A stretch of DNA of 64,000 bases from Streptomyces griseocarneus. GTDB taxonomy: Bacteria; Actinomycetota; Actinomycetes; Streptomycetales; Streptomycetaceae. The stretch is taken from assembly GCA_003674045.1 (NCBI GenBank), contig PENC01000002.1, positions 372,001 to 436,000 of the forward strand. The letters run 5' to 3'. How positions within the stretch are numbered: the stretch's first letter is position 1; every line of letters starts with the position of its first letter. The position numbers and the translations under genes are program-made. Positions 8,351 to 17,665 of the stretch are shown one piece after another. A model generated the notes under the pieces. It was not told the origin of the DNA. It ran no database searches and saw nothing but the letters and a program-made list of their open reading frames with translations.

Positions 8351-9760
8351 ATGTTCCAGAACGGCGACGACGCCAAGAAGTTCATCGCGGACGAGGACGT
8401 CAAGTTCGTCGATGTCCGGTTCTGTGACCTGCCCGGCGTGATGCAGCACTTCACCATCCCGGCGTCGGCGTTCGACCCGAGCGAGGAGCTCGCCTTCGAC
8501 GGCTCCTCCATCCGCGGGTTCCAGGCCATCCACGAGTCCGACATGGCGCTCCGCGCGGACCTGTCGACGGCGCGCGTCGACCCGTTCCGCCGCGACAAGA
8601 CGCTGAACATCAACTTCTTCATCCACGACCCGATCACCGGCGAGCAGTACAGCCGCGACCCGCGCAACATCGCCAAGAAGGCGGAGGCGTACCTGGCCTC
8701 CACCGGCATCGCGGACACCGCGTACTTCGGTCCGGAGGCGGAGTTCTACGTCTTCGACAGCGTCCGCTTCGAGACCAGCGCGAACCAGTCCTTCTACCAC
8801 ATCGACTCCGAGGCCGGCGCCTGGAACACCGGTGCGGAGGGCGACAACCGCGGCTACAAGGTCCGCTACAAGGGCGGCTACTTCCCGGCCCCGCCGGTCG
8901 ACCACTTCGCCGACCTGCGTGCCGAGATCTCCCTGGAGCTGGAGAAGTCCGGCCTCCAGGTCGAGCGCCAGCACCACGAGGTGGGCACCGCGGGCCAGGC
9001 CGAGATCAACTACAAGTTCAACACGCTGCTCGCCGCGGCCGACGACCTGATGCTCTTCAAGTACATCGTGAAGAACGTCGCCTGGCGCAACGGCAAGACC
9101 GCCACCTTCATGCCGAAGCCGATCTTCGGCGACAACGGCTCGGGCATGCACGTGCACCAGTCGCTGTGGAACGGTGGCGAGCCGCTCTTCTACGACGAGC
9201 AGGGCTACGCGGGCCTCTCCGACACCGCCCGCTACTACATCGGCGGCATCCTCAAGCACGCCCCGTCGCTGCTGGCCTTCACCAACCCGACGGTGAACTC
9301 CTACCACCGCCTGGTCCCCGGCTTCGAGGCCCCGGTCAACCTGGTCTACTCGCAGCGCAACCGCTCCGCCGCGATGCGCATCCCGATCACGGGCTCCAAC
9401 CCGAAGGCCAAGCGCGTCGAGTTCCGCGCCCCGGACCCGTCCTCGAACCCCTACCTCGCCTTCTCGGCCCTCCTCCTGGCCGGCCTCGACGGCGTCAAGA
9501 ACAAGATCGAGCCCGCCGAGCCGATCGACAAGGACCTCTACGAGCTCGCTCCCGAGGAGCACGCGGGCGTCCCGCAGGTCCCGACCTCCCTCCCGGCGGT
9601 CCTCGACGCCCTCGAGGCCGACAACGACTACCTCCAGGCCGGCGGCGTCTTCACCGCCGACCTGATCGAGACCTGGATCGACTACAAGCGCACCCAGGAA
9701 ATCGCCCCGATGCAGCTCCGCCCGCACCCGCACGAGTTCGAGCTGTACTTCGACCTCTAA
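8351..9760 (+). CDS. glnA: glutamine synthetase type I (beta), adenylylatable
   Basis: GlnA makes glutamine from glutamate, ammonia and ATP as a cytoplasmic dodecamer. The 469-residue product starts at the ATG after AGGAGGAG (8339-8346). Visible signatures are [17 protein letters not shown], the active-site [12 protein letters not shown] region and [20 protein letters not shown]. The adenylylation site is intact: Tyr397 in [10 protein letters not shown]. GlnE at 33.9-37.0 kb is the expected modifying enzyme. A complete GlnR-type box lies upstream and a UUCG-capped terminator follows, so the gene is monocistronic. Confidence 0.98.
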   Translation: MFQNGDDAKKFIADEDVKFVDVRFCDLPGVMQHFTIPASAFDPSEELAFDGSSIRGFQAIHESDMALRADLSTARVDPFRRDKTLNINFFIHDPITGEQYSRDPRNIAKKAEAYLASTGIADTAYFGPEAEFYVFDSVRFETSANQSFYHIDSEAGAWNTGAEGDNRGYKVRYKGGYFPAPPVDHFADLRAEISLELEKSGLQVERQHHEVGTAGQAEINYKFNTLLAAADDLMLFKYIVKNVAWRNGKTATFMPKPIFGDNGSGMHVHQSLWNGGEPLFYDEQGYAGLSDTARYYIGGILKHAPSLLAFTNPTVNSYHRLVPGFEAPVNLVYSQRNRSAAMRIPITGSNPKAKRVEFRAPDPSSNPYLAFSALLLAGLDGVKNKIEPAEPIDKDLYELAPEEHAGVPQVPTSLPAVLDALEADNDYLQAGGVFTADLIETWIDYKRTQEIAPMQLRPHPHEFELYFDL

Positions 9761-9782
9761 GCCGCGCCCGCGGCCCGGTCGT

Positions 9783-9816
9783 GAGCCCCGTCACCGCTTC
9801 GGCGGTGGCGGGGCTC
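9783..9816 (+). terminator. glnA terminator hairpin
   Basis: GAGCCCCG-t-CACCGC pairs with GCGGTG-g-CGGGGCTC around a TTCG tetraloop: 15 pairs including one U-G. It lies 23 bases after the glnA stop and about 30 bases before the end of the convergent small gene. Confidence 0.9.
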
Positions 9817-9846
9817 CGTCGTGCGTCGTGGTTCCTCAGTGCCGGC

Positions 9847-10125
9847 TCAGTGCTTGTCGACGGCGATCAGGGAGCGGACCATGCGGCAGGTCGTGTTGGA
9901 CGGCGGACGGACGCCGATCTTCTGAGCGACCAGGCGTATGCGGCGGTTGCGGGCCTGCTCGGGGCGGTCGACGCCGGAGTGGAGCAGGGCGATCGCCAGG
10001 CGCATGGCCTTGACTCGGCGGTTGTGCGACTCGTACCAGCCCCGTGGGAGTCCGGCGGGCAGGGGCTTCTTCGGCAGGGTCGGGACACTGGGCAGATCGG
10101 GTAGCGGAGCTGCTGCGGCAGCCAT
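9847..10125 (-). CDS. conserved-looking 92-residue basic protein
   Basis: The start at 10125 (MAAAAAPLPDLPSV) has AGGAGG six bases upstream; the ATG two codons earlier would touch that site. The product is Pro-rich at the N-terminus, then strongly basic (LPRGWYESHNRRVKAMRLAI) and ends CRMVRSLIAVDKH. There is no membrane segment and no motif I recognise. It is convergent with glnA across a terminator and divergent from the ArsC-like gene. Its clear ribosome site and codon bias support a real gene. Confidence 0.66.
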   Translation of the reverse strand: MAAAAAPLPDLPSVPTLPKKPLPAGLPRGWYESHNRRVKAMRLAIALLHSGVDRPEQARNRRIRLVAQKIGVRPPSNTTCRMVRSLIAVDKH

Positions 10126-10245
10126 CGGCATCCTCCTGACGCGGCGGGAAAGCCCTCGTTCGTTACCCCCCATTTTAGTGCGGGGCACTGACAATCGCCC
10201 GAGGTCAGCGGCTACTTGACGGTGGTGCGCGGTACGGTGTGCGGC

Positions 10246-10611
10246 ATGGAGATCTGGATCAATCCCGCCTGCTCGAAGTGCCGTGCCGCGACGGCGCTGC
10301 TCGACGCGGAGGGTGCCGACTACACCGTCCGCCGTTATCTGGACGACGTCCCGGACGCCTCCGAGATCCGCGCCGTGCTCGACCGGCTCGGGCTGGAGCC
10401 GTGGGACATCGCCCGCACCGGGGAGGCGGTGGCCAAGGAACTCGGGCTGAAGGACTGGCCGCGCGACGCCGCCGCCCGGGACCGCTGGATCACGGTGCTC
10501 ACCGAGCACCCCAAGCTGATCCAGCGCCCGATCATCACGGCGGACGACGGCTCGGCGCTGGTGGCCCGTACGGACGAGGCGGTACGGGAGGCCATGGCCC
10601 GGCGGAAGTGA
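10246..10611 (+). CDS. ArsC/Spx-family thioredoxin-fold protein
   Basis: This 121-residue protein starts MEIWINPACSKCRAA, which places CxxC in the ArsC-family active-site loop, and continues with the family's RYLDDVP, WDIARTGEAVAKELGL and PKLIQRPII segments. ArsC relatives reduce arsenate or act as redox proteins. No arsenite pump or arsenic regulator is nearby, so a general thiol-redox role is as likely as arsenate reduction. The ATG at 10246 follows a TTGAC-containing sequence by only 25 bases and has no clear ribosome site, so the message may be leaderless. Confidence 0.84.
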   Translation: MEIWINPACSKCRAATALLDAEGADYTVRRYLDDVPDASEIRAVLDRLGLEPWDIARTGEAVAKELGLKDWPRDAAARDRWITVLTEHPKLIQRPIITADDGSALVARTDEAVREAMARRK

Positions 10612-10740
10612 CGGCCGTGCCGCCCCGTCCCGCCCGCTCCCATCGAGGAAGCGCTCACCTGGAATCTATGCGGAAGTAACAAATTTTGATGAGATGTTGA
10701 CGGCCCGTCTCATACGTCCCCCACCCCACAGGGAGATGCA

Positions 10741-11742
10741 GTGCCGTTCAGCAGAATCATCAGGACCGCCCGCGTCGGAGGCACGCTCGCCGCGGCCCTG
10801 GCCGCCGTCACGCTCTCCGCGGCCCTGCCGCAGTCGGCACGGGCCGCGGGCGCCGGTGACGCCGTCCCGCAGCTGAAGGTGTTGACGTACAACACCTTCC
10901 TCATGAGCAAGAACCTCTACCCGAACTGGGGGCAGGACCACCGGGCGGCGGCGATACCGGCCGCCGGTTTCTTCCGCGGCAACGACGTCGTCGTCCTGAC
11001 GGAGACGTTCGACAACAGCTCGTCGGACGCCCTGAAGGCGAACGCGGCGGGCCGGTACCCGTACCAGACCCCGGTCGTCGGCCGGAGCAAGGACGGCTGG
11101 GACGCGACGGGCGGGAGCTACTCCTCCACCACACCGGAGGACGGCGGCGTGACGGTCCTCAGCAAGTGGCCGATCGTCCGCAAGGAACAGGTGATATTCC
11201 CGGACGCGTGCGGCTCGGACTGGTACTCCAACAAGGGCTTCGCCTACGTGGTGTTGAACGTGAACGGCACCAGGGTGCACGTGGTGGGCACGCACACGCA
11301 GTCCACGGACAGCGGCTGCAAGGCGGGCGAGGCGGTGGCGAACCGCGCGAAGCAGTTCCGGCAGATCGGCACGTTCCTGGACGTGAAGAAGATCCCGGCG
11401 AACGAGCAGGTCCTGCTCGCCGGTGATCTGAACGTGGACTCGCACGGCCCCGAGTACCGCTCGATGCTCGAGAACGCCGGCCTGGAACCGGCGACGGCCC
11501 GCACCGGCCACCCGTACTCCTTCGACACCAAGGAGAACTCGGTCGCGGCGTACCGCTACCCGGACGACGCTCCCGAGGACCTCGACTACGCACTGCACCG
11601 CAAGGGTCACGCGCGCCCGGCGGCCTGGAAGAACACCGTGCTCAAGGAGAAGTCCGCGCCATGGACCGTCTCCAGCTGGGGCAAGGAGTACACGTACACC
11701 GACCTCTCGGACCACTACCCCCTGATCGCCGGGACCGGGTGA
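10741..11742 (+). CDS. secreted sphingomyelinase C-like phosphodiesterase
   Basis: The 333-residue product starts at a GTG with GGGAG upstream. A Sec signal peptide ends near residue 35 (SARA/AGAGD). The mature part belongs to the endonuclease/exonuclease/phosphatase fold and matches bacterial sphingomyelinase C order: TYNTFLMS, LYPNWGQDHRA, VVVLTETFDN (metal-binding Glu), TPEDGGVTVLSKWPI, NKGFAYVVLN, VVGTHTQSTDSGC, LLAGDLNVDS, and a final DLSDHYPL with the catalytic histidine. It should hydrolyse sphingomyelin or related phospholipids outside the cell. It appears to be a single-gene unit. Confidence 0.9.
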   Translation: MPFSRIIRTARVGGTLAAALAAVTLSAALPQSARAAGAGDAVPQLKVLTYNTFLMSKNLYPNWGQDHRAAAIPAAGFFRGNDVVVLTETFDNSSSDALKANAAGRYPYQTPVVGRSKDGWDATGGSYSSTTPEDGGVTVLSKWPIVRKEQVIFPDACGSDWYSNKGFAYVVLNVNGTRVHVVGTHTQSTDSGCKAGEAVANRAKQFRQIGTFLDVKKIPANEQVLLAGDLNVDSHGPEYRSMLENAGLEPATARTGHPYSFDTKENSVAAYRYPDDAPEDLDYALHRKGHARPAAWKNTVLKEKSAPWTVSSWGKEYTYTDLSDHYPLIAGTG

Positions 11743-11824
11743 GCTCCCGGCTGTCAGTGGAGGATGACAGGATCTTCTCGCACGGGCCGCTGCGCACGAG
11801 CGGCCCCTGGAGCGAGGGGGATGC

Positions 11825-12175
11825 ATGCTGCCCATCACCGTGAACACCGAGCCGGGCGAGCTCCGTTCGGGCATCGAAGCCGAGGAGCTGGCCGGTCTGA
11901 TCGCCCGGCTGGGCACAGACGGTGACCGCTTCGTGGTGGTCGAGCAACTGGCCGACGAGCGCGAGGGCGACCACTACATACAGACCTGGCACGAGGGCGA
12001 CGGCCCGTACGAGGTGGAGTACCGCGACGGCTCGGCGGAGCGGCACTTCGGGGTCCGGATCGAGAGCGCGGAGGAGGTCGCGGCGGTGTTCGTGGCGTGG
12101 GTCCGTGCGACGGAGGGATGGGCGGACGGGTACGCGTGGGAGCGGGTCGTCCTGGCGGACGGCGAGGAGGACTGA
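11825..12175 (+). CDS. 116-residue acidic protein of unknown function
   Basis: The start at 11825 follows GAGGGGG at 11814-11820; the ATG at 11821 is too close to that site. The product is acidic and soluble, with the conserved-looking middle QTWHEGDGPYEVEYRDGSAE and a C-terminal helix EEVAAVFVAWVRATEGW. No catalytic motif or signal is visible. It lies about 80 bp downstream of the sphingomyelinase gene on the same strand and is followed by a dispersed element. I do not recognise the family. Confidence 0.65.
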   Translation: MLPITVNTEPGELRSGIEAEELAGLIARLGTDGDRFVVVEQLADEREGDHYIQTWHEGDGPYEVEYRDGSAERHFGVRIESAEEVAAVFVAWVRATEGWADGYAWERVVLADGEED

Positions 12176-12184
12176 GGGGAGCCG

Positions 12185-12445
12185 CGAAGGGGTTCCGGGG
12201 CTACGCCCCCGGGCCCCCGCCGGGGCTGCGCCCCGGACCCCGTTTCGGTGCGGCCCGGTGGTCCGGTTGTGCCCACCCGTTCCTCCCCCAGACTCCGTCC
12301 GGGGGGACCCCCAGCGGAACGCATGCCCACAACCGGGAAGGTAGGACGTCAGGCGCGCCCGATCAGGGGCGCGGGGAACTGCGCGACAAGCCCCCACCGA
12401 CCCGCAGCCGCGCGCGCAGCGCAAGACGCACCCCGGTGGGCGCCG
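12185..12445 (+). repeat. dispersed element, long form (R2)
   Basis: GC-rich mini-hairpins open the element. A roughly 100-bp module at about 12228-12345 contains CGTTTCGGTGCGGCCCGGTG and GGAACGCATGCCCACAACCG. The conserved core GGGGCGCGGGGAACTGCGCG follows at 12366, with AAGCCCCC and CCCGCAGCCGC next. The same long module occurs inverted at about 52895-53000. It follows the 116-residue protein gene and fills most of the gap. Confidence 0.82.
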
Positions 12446-12528
12446 AGGGCCGGACGGAAGCATGGGCTCCGAATACGTCACGCGGTAACCCCCTGCTCAA
12501 TCCGTCGAGGTCATGCTTCAATAGGCCC

Positions 12529-12657
12529 ATGACCAGCTTCCAGAACACCGCTACGGGGCGCACCGACCTCGAGCCGTTCTGGCCTTCCCGGCAGCACCAC
12601 GACTTCGACCGAGTGTGTTGTCGCGCGACCGAGGCGCTGGCCCCTTCCTTCCGCTGA
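12529..12657 (+). CDS. putative 42-residue leader peptide with tandem Cys codons
   Basis: A short frame (MTSFQNTATGRTDLEPFWPS and 22 more residues) contains SRQHHDFDRVCCRA. This resembles the RRHVDLxRV motif of actinobacterial leader peptides known upstream of sulfur-assimilation genes. Adjacent TGT codons for Cys30 and Cys31 lie at 12616-12621. The frame ends 100 bases before the winged-helix gene. It has no good ribosome site and may be leaderless. A cysteine-sensing attenuation role is inference; I did not identify a clear attenuator hairpin. Confidence 0.5.
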   Translation: MTSFQNTATGRTDLEPFWPSRQHHDFDRVCCRATEALAPSFR

Positions 12658-12757
12658 CCCCTTCGTCGAAGTCAGCCGCCGGTCACCGACACCGGCCAAG
12701 GCCCGCGCACCTGCACGTCCCCTCGACGGTTTCTCGCGCGAAAGAGCTGAGCTCTCC

Positions 12758-13312
12758 ATGACGAACCTCCATACCCTCTCCGTGCCCGCGTCCGCCGCCT
12801 CCGCCGCTCCGGGGACGCACCGGCACCGGCTCCGATCCGTGGCCCCGGACGAGGTCCCGCCGGTGGCCGAGCTGCTGCACTCCGGGGCGGCCACATGGCT
12901 GCCCGCGCCGCAGCACACGGTGCCGTCGCTGCCGGGCCAGCCGCCGATGATCGGCTACCTGGTGCTCGTGCCGGCGGAGCAGCCCTCGCCCGAGACCGCC
13001 GCCCCGGCCACGCGGGGCGACGCGCTCGTGAGCATCGACCCCGAGCAGCGGACGGCCTCGGTCGCCGGGAAGCAACTCGATCTGACCTACCTGGAGTTCG
13101 AGCTGCTGGCCCATCTGGTGGCGCACCCCCACCGGGTGCACACCCGCGACCAGCTGGTGACGACGGTGTGGGGCTACGGTCACGTCGGTGACGGCCGCAC
13201 CGTCGACGTCCACGTGGCCCGGCTCCGCCGCAAGATGGGCAAGGAGCACCGCGCGTCGATCGTCACGGTGCGCCGGGTGGGCTACAAGTACGCGCCGCCC
13301 GCCGGTTACTGA
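12758..13312 (+). CDS. orphan OmpR/PhoB-type winged-helix regulator
   Basis: The 184-residue protein has about 95 residues of Pro/Ala-rich sequence, then a complete OmpR/PhoB DNA-binding domain at about residues 100-182: LDLTYLEFELLAHLVAHPHR, HTRDQLVTTVWGYG, RTVDVHVARLRRKMG, IVTVRRVGYKY. There is no receiver domain and no adjacent kinase, so phosphorylation control is unlikely. The ribosome site (GAG about 14 bases upstream) is weak, which fits control by the upstream small frame. The DNA-binding role is clear from the fold; targets are unknown. Confidence 0.82.
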   Translation: MTNLHTLSVPASAASAAPGTHRHRLRSVAPDEVPPVAELLHSGAATWLPAPQHTVPSLPGQPPMIGYLVLVPAEQPSPETAAPATRGDALVSIDPEQRTASVAGKQLDLTYLEFELLAHLVAHPHRVHTRDQLVTTVWGYGHVGDGRTVDVHVARLRRKMGKEHRASIVTVRRVGYKYAPPAGY

Positions 13313-13420
13313 CCGGCTCCCCCGCGCACGGGTGCGGGACGGGACGGACGGGAAAACAGGTGACAGGCCCCGTGTGGCTCACGCAGACCCGCCGTCCCGT
13401 ACCGCACAGTGGGGAGCGCC

Positions 13421-16400
13421 ATGAGAGAGCTGCCGAGACGTACGCTGCTGGGCGCCGCCGGAGCGATCGGCGCGGGAGTCGCCCTCGGCACACCGGCCCC
13501 CGCGGCGGGCGCCGCGCCACCCCCCACCGCCGGACCACCGCCCCTCGCCACCACGCCACCGCCCGATGGCGCACCCCGTGGCCCCTTCGACGTCTCCCCC
13601 GCCCACGCCGCCCTGGAGCGCCTGCTGCCGCCCGAGCACGCGCGGCAGTTCCGGCTGACCGCCGTCCGCGCTCCCGCGGACTGCAGGGACCACTTCGAGG
13701 TCACCGGCCGCACCGGCCGGATCGCCGTGTCGGGCACGTCCCCGGCGGTGCTGCTCACCGGCGTGCACTGGTACCTCAAGTACGTGTGCGGGGCGCACCT
13801 CACCTGGAGCGCCTCCCATCTCGACCTGCCGCGCGAGCTCCCCGCCCCCGGGCGCCCGCTGAGCCGGTCCACCGCCCTCCCGCACCGCTTCGCGCTCAAC
13901 GACACGAACGACGGCTACACCTTCCCGCACGCCGACTGGCCGTACTGGGAGCGGATGATCGACATCCTCGCGCTGCACGGCTGCAACGAGGTGCTGGTGA
14001 TCGCCGGGCACGAGGCGGTCCACCACCGCACCCTGATGGACCGCGGCTACACCGACGCCGAGGCCCGCGCCTGGCTGCCCGCCCCCTCCCACCAGCCGTG
14101 GTGGCTCCTGCAGAACCTGAGCGGCTTCGGCGGCCCCCTCTCCCCCGCGCTGATCACGCGGCGCGCCGCGCTGGGCAGGCGGATCTGCGACCGGCTGCGC
14201 GAGCTGGGCATGGCACCCGTCCTGCCGGGCTACTACGGGTCGGTGCCCGACGGCTTCACCGACCGGAACCCGGACGCCCGCGTCGTCCCGCAGGGGGTCT
14301 GGCACGGCTTCCGGCGGCCGGACTGGCTCGACCCCCGTACGGCGGCGTTCGCCCGTACGGCGGCCTCCTTCTACCGCCACCAGGCCGAACTGCTGGGCCC
14401 GGCCGTGTACTTCAAGATGGACCTGCTGCACGAGGGCGGCACCGCGGGCGGCGTGCCCGTGGCGGCCGCGGCCCGGGGCCTCGAGAAGGCCCTGCGCGCC
14501 GCGCACCCGGAGGCGACGTGGGTGATCCTCGGCTGGGAGCGGAACCCGCTGCCCGAGCTGATCGGCGCCGTCGACCGGAAGCGGATGCTGATCGTCGACG
14601 GGGTCTCCGACCGTTTCTCGGGCGTCACCGACCGGGAGCGGGACTGGGGCGGCACGCCGTACGCCTTCGGCTCGATCCCGAACTTCGGCGGACGGACGAC
14701 GCTCGGCGCGAAGACCCACGTCTGGGACGCGAAGTTCTTCGCGTGGCGGGACCGGCCCGGCAGCGCCCTGGCGGGCACGGCCTATCTGCCGGAGGCCGCC
14801 GACCGCGACCCGGCGGCCTTCGAGTACTTCTCCGAGCTGGCGTGGCGGGACCGGCCGCCGGACCGGGGGCGGTGGTTCGCCACGTACGCGGACTTCCGCT
14901 ACGGCCGCCGCGACCCGGCGGCGCGCCGGGCGTGGGCGGCGCTGCGCGACACCGCGTACCGGCAGCACGCGCCCGAGCGCAGCGACCCGCACGACAGCCT
15001 CTTCGCCGCCCGCCCGGACCTCGCGACCGACCGGGCCGGGGAGTACGCGCCGAACGACCTGTCGTACGACCCGGCCCGCTTCGACGCGGCGCTGACCGGG
15101 CTGCTGGCCGTCGGCGCGGACCTGCGGGGCCGGGACACCTACCGCTACGACCTGGTCGACGTCACCCGGCAGGCTCTCGCGCACCGCAGCCGACAGCTCC
15201 TGCCCGAGCTGCGCGCCGCCTTCGACCGCCGGGACCTGCCCGCCTTCCGCATGCTGGCGGCGCTCTGGCTGAGGCTGATGCGGCTGGCCGACGACATCGC
15301 GGGCACGCACAAGGCGTTCCTGCTCGGGCCGTGGGACGCGGCGGCGCGGGCCATGGGCACGAACCCCGCCGAGTCGGCCGAGCTGGTGCGGACGGGCCGG
15401 GCGCTGCTGACCATATGGGGTGGCCGGGCGACCTCCGACGGCGGAAAGCTGCACGACTACGCGAACCGCGACTGGCACGGCCTGATGGGCGACTTCTACC
15501 TGCCGCGCTGGCGGCGCCGGCTGGAGGAGCTGGAGGACGCGCTGCGGGAGGGCAGGGCGCCGCGGCCGGTGGACTGGTTCGCGACGGAGGAGCCGTGGAC
15601 GCGGCGGGCCGGTACGTATCCGCTGCGGTCGGTCGCCGATCCGTACCGTACGGCGGTGCGCGTGCGGGACGCGCTGGCCGTCGCCCCGTACCAGGGCGCC
15701 CTGGCGGCCGAGGCGCTTCCCGCCGCCGTGCCGCCCGGCGGCAGTGCGGTCGTGGCCGTCTCGCTCACCAATGTGAACGGTCTGCGGGCCACCGGCCGCG
15801 TCGACCTCTCCCTCACGGGCCTCGACGCCGCGGCGCAGGGCCCCACGTGGCTGCGCGGCCTCGCTCCCGGCGCCACCGGGACGGCCCGCTGGCGCGTCAC
15901 CGTGCCCGCCGTACCGCTGGACCGCCCGCTGCGGCGGCTCCCCTACGAGGCGTCCGCGCTGTACGGGCCGGAGGGCGGGGAGCGGGTGCGCGGCGTACGG
16001 CCCGGCGCGCTGTTCCTGGCCGGCCCGCTCGCCCCCGGCTGGCACACGGTCAGCGGCAACGCGGCCGTCTTCGGCCAGCTGGGCGCCGGCCGCTTCGCGA
16101 TCGACGGCGCGGGCGACGACCTGTGGCGGGCCACGGAGGAGTTCGGCGCGGTCTACCGCGTACAGGCCCTGCCGGTGGGGGCCTCCGCGACCGTACGCGT
16201 CGACAGCCAGACACACACGGGAAGCTGGGCCCGCGCCGGCATCGTCACCCGCAACCGGCTCGCGACGCGCTCTCCCGGAGCGGTGAATCTGGCCGTGACG
16301 CCGGGCGAGGGCGTGGTCCTCTCCTACGCCACGACGACGTCGGGCGCGTTCGACGGATACCGGCGTGCGGTGGGGGTACGGGCGCCGGTGCGGCTGCGGC

Positions 16401-16594
16401 TGACGCGGGTGGGGACGGACGTCTTCCGGGGCGAGTGGGCCACGGACGACGACTGGCGGACGGTCGCGGAGGTCCGCGTCCCGGGGACGTCCCCCGGCCC
16501 CCTGGACGCAGGCCTCTTCCTGACCGCGGGCAACGACGGCAGCGGCGCGCGCGGCGTGGCCGACTTCAGTAATTGGCACCTGGCCCCTCAATGA
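13421..16594 (+). CDS. Tat-exported alpha-N-acetylglucosaminidase (GH89/NAGLU)
   Basis: The start at 13421 follows GGGGAG. The N-terminus MRELPRRTLLGAAGAIGAGV is a twin-arginine signal. The 1057-residue product follows the NAGLU/GH89 layout: an N-terminal alpha/beta domain, a central barrel with HADWPYWERMIDILALHGCN, WHGFRRPDWLDP and GLEKALRAAHPEATWVILGW, a helical domain with MRLADDIAGTHKAFLLGPW, and a C-terminal beta-rich extension of about 300 residues. GH89 enzymes remove terminal alpha-GlcNAc from glycans. Export suggests foraging on mucin-like or other alpha-GlcNAc polymers. It stands alone, with an element copy downstream. Confidence 0.88.
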   Translation: MRELPRRTLLGAAGAIGAGVALGTPAPAAGAAPPPTAGPPPLATTPPPDGAPRGPFDVSPAHAALERLLPPEHARQFRLTAVRAPADCRDHFEVTGRTGRIAVSGTSPAVLLTGVHWYLKYVCGAHLTWSASHLDLPRELPAPGRPLSRSTALPHRFALNDTNDGYTFPHADWPYWERMIDILALHGCNEVLVIAGHEAVHHRTLMDRGYTDAEARAWLPAPSHQPWWLLQNLSGFGGPLSPALITRRAALGRRICDRLRELGMAPVLPGYYGSVPDGFTDRNPDARVVPQGVWHGFRRPDWLDPRTAAFARTAASFYRHQAELLGPAVYFKMDLLHEGGTAGGVPVAAAARGLEKALRAAHPEATWVILGWERNPLPELIGAVDRKRMLIVDGVSDRFSGVTDRERDWGGTPYAFGSIPNFGGRTTLGAKTHVWDAKFFAWRDRPGSALAGTAYLPEAADRDPAAFEYFSELAWRDRPPDRGRWFATYADFRYGRRDPAARRAWAALRDTAYRQHAPERSDPHDSLFAARPDLATDRAGEYAPNDLSYDPARFDAALTGLLAVGADLRGRDTYRYDLVDVTRQALAHRSRQLLPELRAAFDRRDLPAFRMLAALWLRLMRLADDIAGTHKAFLLGPWDAAARAMGTNPAESAELVRTGRALLTIWGGRATSDGGKLHDYANRDWHGLMGDFYLPRWRRRLEELEDALREGRAPRPVDWFATEEPWTRRAGTYPLRSVADPYRTAVRVRDALAVAPYQGALAAEALPAAVPPGGSAVVAVSLTNVNGLRATGRVDLSLTGLDAAAQGPTWLRGLAPGATGTARWRVTVPAVPLDRPLRRLPYEASALYGPEGGERVRGVRPGALFLAGPLAPGWHTVSGNAAVFGQLGAGRFAIDGAGDDLWRATEEFGAVYRVQALPVGASATVRVDSQTHTGSWARAGIVTRNRLATRSPGAVNLAVTPGEGVVLSYATTTSGAFDGYRRAVGVRAPVRLRLTRVGTDVFRGEWATDDDWRTVAEVRVPGTSPGPLDAGLFLTAGNDGSGARGVADFSNWHLAPQ

Positions 16595-16610
16595 CCGCGG
16601 GGAGGGCGAC

Positions 16611-16722
16611 GGGATCCGGGGCGAAGCCCCGGCCTTGAGGGGCGCGGGGAACTGCGCGACAAGCCCCCACCGGACCCGCAGCCGCATGCGAACCGCAAGC
16701 CGCACCCCGGTGGGCGCAGCAC
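16611..16722 (+). repeat. dispersed element copy (R3)
   Basis: A GGGGCGAAGCCCC mini-hairpin at 16618-16630 is followed by the core GGGGCGCGGGGAACTGCGCG from 16639, then ACAAGCCCCCACCGGACCCG and a GCACCCCGGTGGGCG tail. It begins 17 bases after the GH89 stop codon. Confidence 0.82.
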
Positions 16723-16804
16723 AGCGCCGTGGTCGCCCCGCGGCGCGCCCGCGGCAGGCGTTCGGCACAATATTCCTCAGATGTCCGACAAGGGAGAGCC
16801 GCCC

Positions 16805-17596
16805 ATGCCGCAGTTCGACGCCTCGACCATCATCAATCTCCGCGACCTCGGCGGCATCGCGCTGACCGGGAATTCGGCCGTGCGTCCGGGGCTGCTGCTC
16901 CGCTCGGGGCAGCTCGACAGACTCGATCCCGAGCAGGACCCCGCCGTCGCCGGGCTCGGCATCCACACCGTGGTGGACCTGCGGACCGAGCAGGAGCGGC
17001 GGGCCCGCCCCGACCGGCTGCCGGAGGGCGCGCGGCTGATCGTCGCGGATGTGATGGCCGGGGGCGTGCAGAACGAGGACCGCGTGCCCGCCAGGCTGGA
17101 CACGCTGCTCGGCAACCCCGCCGCCGCGGACGAGCACCTGGGCGGCGGCAAGGCGGAGAAGCTGCTCTGCGACGCGTACCGGGCCTTCGTGCGCTCCGAG
17201 GCCGCGTGCGGGGCGTACCGCACCCTGCTGTCGGCCCTCGCCGAGCCGGACTGCGGTCCGCTTCTGTTCCACTGCACGGCGGGCAAGGACCGCACGGGCT
17301 GGGCGGCCACGGTGATCCTGCTGCTGCTCGGCGCGGACGAGGCCACGGTCCGGGAGGAGTACCTGTCGGTCGGCCCTGCGGTGCGCGCCGCCTTCGCGCC
17401 CATGATCGACCGCTTTGTCGCGGCGGGCGGCGACCCGGAGATCTCCGACGCGATCCTGGGGGTGCGCCCGGCGTACCTCGCGGCGGCGCTGGAGGAGATG
17501 GAGCTGATGTACGGCGGCGTGGAGGCATACGTCCGCAAGGGGCTCGGCATCCCGGACGAGGCCGTCGACCGCGTCCGCGCCCGCTGCGTGGCATAG
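16805..17596 (+). CDS. tyrosine-type protein phosphatase
   Basis: I chose the ATG at 16805 (MPQFDASTIINLRDLGG) because GGGAGAG lies just before it; an in-frame ATG at 16781 has no ribosome site. The 263-residue product has the DSP/PTP-like N-terminus with INLRDLGG and LLLRSGQLDRL, and the catalytic P-loop HCTAGKDRTG near residue 155, with its nucleophilic Cys and phosphate-binding Arg. Such enzymes dephosphorylate Tyr or phosphoinositides. No kinase is adjacent. A large hairpin follows the gene. Confidence 0.88.
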   Translation: MPQFDASTIINLRDLGGIALTGNSAVRPGLLLRSGQLDRLDPEQDPAVAGLGIHTVVDLRTEQERRARPDRLPEGARLIVADVMAGGVQNEDRVPARLDTLLGNPAAADEHLGGGKAEKLLCDAYRAFVRSEAACGAYRTLLSALAEPDCGPLLFHCTAGKDRTGWAATVILLLLGADEATVREEYLSVGPAVRAAFAPMIDRFVAAGGDPEISDAILGVRPAYLAAALEEMELMYGGVEAYVRKGLGIPDEAVDRVRARCVA

Positions 17597-17608
17597 CCGC
17601 CCGCCCCT

Positions 17609-17662
17609 CCGTGGAACGAGTGAACGGTGAGGTGACCATCTCACCATTCACTCGTTCTACGG
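17609..17662. promoter_or_regulatory. long 23-bp-arm hairpin abutting the next start codon
   Basis: The left arm (17609-17631, starting CCGTGGAACGAG) pairs with the right arm (17640-17662, ending CTCGTTCTACGG) around GTGACCAT. There is one G-U wobble and one C-A mismatch. The right arm ends three bases before the GTG at 17666. It could be a terminator of the phosphatase gene, a translational control hairpin, or an operator. Confidence 0.75.
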
Positions 17663-17665
17663 ATC

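Noticed and set aside
10246..10611. Arsenic-resistance operon
   Set aside because: The ArsC-like gene stands alone. There is no arsenite pump, ArsR gene or operator beside it.
13379..17647. Very long open frame on the minus strand opposite the GH89 and phosphatase genes
   Set aside because: It is the antisense shadow of two high-GC genes. It has no motif, and its composition is low-complexity Arg/Ala/Gly/Val. The plus-strand frames show complete family motifs and ribosome sites.
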